64,000 nt of DNA from Setophaga petechia (Eukaryota; Chordata; Aves; Passeriformes; Parulidae). The stretch lies in the NCBI GenBank assembly GCA_024362935.1, contig JANCRA010000120.1, positions 999,501-1,063,500 on the forward strand, given 5' to 3'. A program made the position numbers and the translations under genes. The notes below the pieces were generated by a model, which was not told where the DNA came from, searched no databases, and worked only from the letters and a program-made list of their open reading frames with translations. Below are positions 61,601 to 64,000 of the stretch, piece by piece; position 1 is the first letter of the stretch; the number at the start of each line of letters is the position of its first letter.

Positions 61601-64000
61601 TGCAACATCTACAACACGATGGAAGTTGTTTAGTGAGCAGGAAGGTTTTCTCCTTGCGAGACAGAGTGAAAAAGCTATTTGCTTAGATGTACGTGACAAG
61701 AAACACTTACTGCAGTGCACTGAACAGCTAACTGCTACACAGCACTAGTACTGTGTTAGCAGCTTGCAAAGTGCTAGAAAACAGTACTTTCCCACTCTCT
61801 TGCCTTTCCCTTCACATTAATACTTGAAAGGAAGGCATCTTAGAAACTTTCTTTTTCTTGTGTCAAAAAACTCTGCAGCCCTCTCTGCAACATCTACATC
61901 ACGATGGAATTTGTTTAGTGAGCAGGAAGGTTTTCTCCTTGCGGGACATAGTGAAAAAGCTTTTTGCTTAGATGTAGGAGACAAGAAACACTTACTGCAG
62001 TGCACTGAACAGCTAACTGCTACACAGCACTAGGACTGTGTTAGCAGCTTGCAAAGTGCTAGAAAACAGTACTTTCCCACTCTCTTGCCTTTCCCTTCAC
62101 ATTAATACTTGAAAGGAAGGCGTCTTAGACAACTTTCTTTTTCTTGTTACAGAACACACTGCAGCCTTCTGTGCAACTTCTAGAACACGATAGGAGATGT
62201 TTAGTGAGCAGGAAGGTTTTCTCCTTGCGAGACATAGTGAAAAAGCTATTTGCTTAGATGTCGGTGACAAGAAACACTTACTGCAGTGGACTGAAAAGCT
62301 TACTGCTACACAGCACTGGGATTGTGTTAGCAGCTCTCAAAGTGCTAGAAAACAGTACTTTCCCACTCTCTTGCCTTTCCCTTCACATTAATACTTGAAA
62401 GGAAGGCATCTTAGACAACTTTCTTTTTCTTGTGTCAAAAGACTCTGCAGCCCTCTCTGCAACATCTACAACACGATGGAAGTTGCTAAGTGAGCAGGAA
62501 GGTTTTCTCCTTGCGAGACATAGTGAAAAAGCTATTTGCTCAGATGTAGGTATCAAGAAACACTTACTGCAGTGCACTGAACAGCTAATTGCTACACAGA
62601 ACTGGGATTGTGTTAGCAGCTTGCAAAGTGCTAGAAAACAGTACTTTCCCACTCTCTTGCCTTTCCCTTCACATTAATACTTGAAAGGAAGGCGTCTTAG
62701 ACAACTTTCTTTTACATTTTGCAAAACACACTGCAGCCCTCTGTGCAACTTCTAGAACACGATAGGAGATGTTTAGTGAGCAGGAAGGTTTTCTCCTTGC
62801 GAGACAGAGTGAAAAAGCTATTTGCTTAGATGTAGGTGACAAGAAACACTTACTGCAGTGCAGTGACAAGTTAATTGGTACACAGCACTGGGATTGTGTT
62901 AGCAGCTCTCAAAGTGATAGAAAACAGTACTTTCCCACTCTCTTGCCTTTCCCTTCACATTAATACTTGAAAGGAAGGCATCTTAGACAACTTTCTTTTT
63001 CTTGTGTCAAAAGACTCTGCAGCCCTCTCTGCAACATCTACAACACGATGGAAGTTGTTTAGTGAGCAGGAAGGTTTTCTTCCTGCGAGACATACTGAAA
63101 AAGCTATTTGCTTAGATGTAGGTGACAAGAAACACTTACTGCAGTGCACTGAAAAGCTAACTGCTCCACAGCACTAGTACTCTGTTAGCAGCTTGCAAAG
63201 TGCTAGAAAACAGTACTTTCCCACTCTCTTGCCTTTCCCTTCACATTAATACTTGAAAGGAAGGCGTCTTAGACAACTTTCTTTTACATTCTGCAAAACA
63301 CACTGCAGCCCTCTGTGCAACTTCTACAACACGATGGAAGTTGTTTAGTGAGCAGCAACGTTTTCCCCTTGCGAGACAAAGTGAAAAAGCTATTTGCTCA
63401 GATGTAGGTATCAAGAAACACTTACTGCCGTGCACTGACAAGCTAATTGCTACACAGCACTGCGATTGTGTTAGCAGCTTGCAAAGTGCTAGAAAACAGT
63501 ACTTTCCCACTCTCTTGCCTTTCCCTTCACATTAATACTTGAAAGGAAGGCGTCTTAGACAACTTTCTTTTTCTTGTTACACAACACACTGCAGCCCTCT
63601 GTTCAACTTCTAGAACACGATAGGAGATGTTTAGTGAGCAAGAAGGTTTTCTCCTTGGGAGACATAGTGAAAAAGCTATTTGCTTAGATGTAGGTGACAA
63701 GAAACTCTTACTGCAGTGCATTCAAAAGCTAACTGCTACACAGCACTGGGATTGTGTTAGCAGCCTGCAAAGTGCTAGAAAACAGTACTTTCCCACTCTC
63801 TTGCCTTTCCGTTCACATTAATACTTGAAAGGAAGGCGTCTTAGACAACTTTGTTTTACATTTTGCAAAACACACTGCAGCCCTCTGTGCAACTTCTACA
63901 ACACGATGGAAGTTGTTTAGTGAGCAGCAACGTTTTCCCCTTGCGAGACAAAGTGAAAAAGCTATTTGCTCAGATGTAGGTGACAAGAAACACTTACTGC
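58670..64000 (+). repeat. Regular satellite sub-array 9 (18 monomers plus partial, runs off the window)
   Basis: Monomers start at 58670, 58955, 59241, 59527, 59813, 60099, 60385, 60671, 60957, 61243, 61529, 61815, 62100, 62386, 62672, 62958, 63244, 63530 and a partial at 63816. The 58670 monomer is 285 bp (cagtctctg for cagtcctctg). From 59527 it repeats 16156 onward at +43371 bp, including private variants. The array continues beyond the window. Confidence 0.92.

Larger units (their letters stand above)
1..64000 (+). repeat. 286-bp satellite array with higher-order repeat structure
   Basis: The landmark at each monomer start (cattaatacttgaaagg or a variant) recurs every 286 bp across the window, for example at 821, 1107, 1393, 1679 and 1965. 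Length variants are 282, 285, 287, 288 and 441 bp. I count about 218 complete copies, all head-to-tail on the same strand; no inverted copy was seen. Regular monomers differ from each other by several percent, while corresponding monomers of successive HORs differ only by scattered single bases, the usual sign of HOR amplification. A typical monomer has two PstI sites (CTGCAG; 1166-1171 and 1288-1293 in the monomer at 1107). I do not recognise the family; it is not 171-bp alpha satellite. A centromeric or heterochromatic location is inferred from organisation only. Confidence 0.97.

Noticed and set aside
61..63821. Several hundred open frames of 60-135 codons on both strands as possible genes
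   Set aside because: They are the same few frames repeated in every monomer, overlap each other on both strands, lack recognisable domains and start contexts, and shift phase at each 286-bp step. A possible coding ancestry is reported as a finding instead.
1..64000. CRISPR array or other prokaryotic repeat system
   Set aside because: Repeats are contiguous 286-bp units without unique spacers or neighbouring cas genes.
1..64000. Known primate alpha satellite or D4Z4/DXZ4-type macrosatellite
   Set aside because: Monomer length and sequence do not match the 171-bp alpha monomer, and unit composition does not match the GC-rich 3-kb macrosatellites.

Overview
The whole 64-kb window is satellite DNA. 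I count about 218 complete head-to-tail copies of a 286-bp monomer, plus one partial copy at each end, all in the same orientation. I find no credible protein gene, rRNA, tRNA, CRISPR array or intact transposon. A long homogenised tandem array organised into nested higher-order repeats (HORs) indicates a eukaryotic genome, most likely centromeric/pericentromeric or other constitutive heterochromatin. A CpG-dense, promoter-like cassette embedded in the array makes a vertebrate plausible. I do not recognise the satellite family and cannot name the species.

Layout: nine stretches of regular monomers alternate with eight near-identical blocks of about 1,587 bp. The blocks start at 2251, 8412, 13144, 23304, 29750, 35911, 45500 and 57083. 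Each block holds five monomers that become increasingly unlike the regular ones. The fifth is enlarged to 441 bp because a CpG-rich, palindrome-rich cassette of about 201 bp replaces roughly 46 bp of monomer. The block works as a punctuation mark: one per HOR. Block-to-block distances are 6161, 4732, 10160, 6446, 6161, 9589 and 11583 bp. After removing the cassette surplus of about 155 bp these equal 21, 16, 35, 22, 21, 33 and 40 monomers.

History readable from the sequence: the 21-mer starting at 250 is repeated at 6411 with scattered single-base differences. The next HOR has lost five monomers through a crossover that left a hybrid monomer near 11714. The 13144-23303 interval contains a nested 15-mer duplicated in tandem (period 4289 bp), and that 15-mer itself contains a 7-mer repeat (period 2001 bp). 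Most of the 15-mer reappears 43,371 bp away at 59527-64000. A 9-mer is duplicated at 51373-56510 (period 2569 bp). All of this fits repeated unequal exchange and segmental amplification.

Most interesting signals: (i) the once-per-HOR CpG cassette with several perfect inverted repeats and ETS-like and E2F-like motifs; (ii) a dyad-symmetric element at every monomer junction whose arms differ between monomer classes but mostly still pair; (iii) a 10-bp palindrome kept in old and young monomers; (iv) a residual open frame of about 96 codons shared by divergent monomers, hinting that the satellite may descend from coding DNA. Points (ii) and (iv) are my inferences and need alignment tests.
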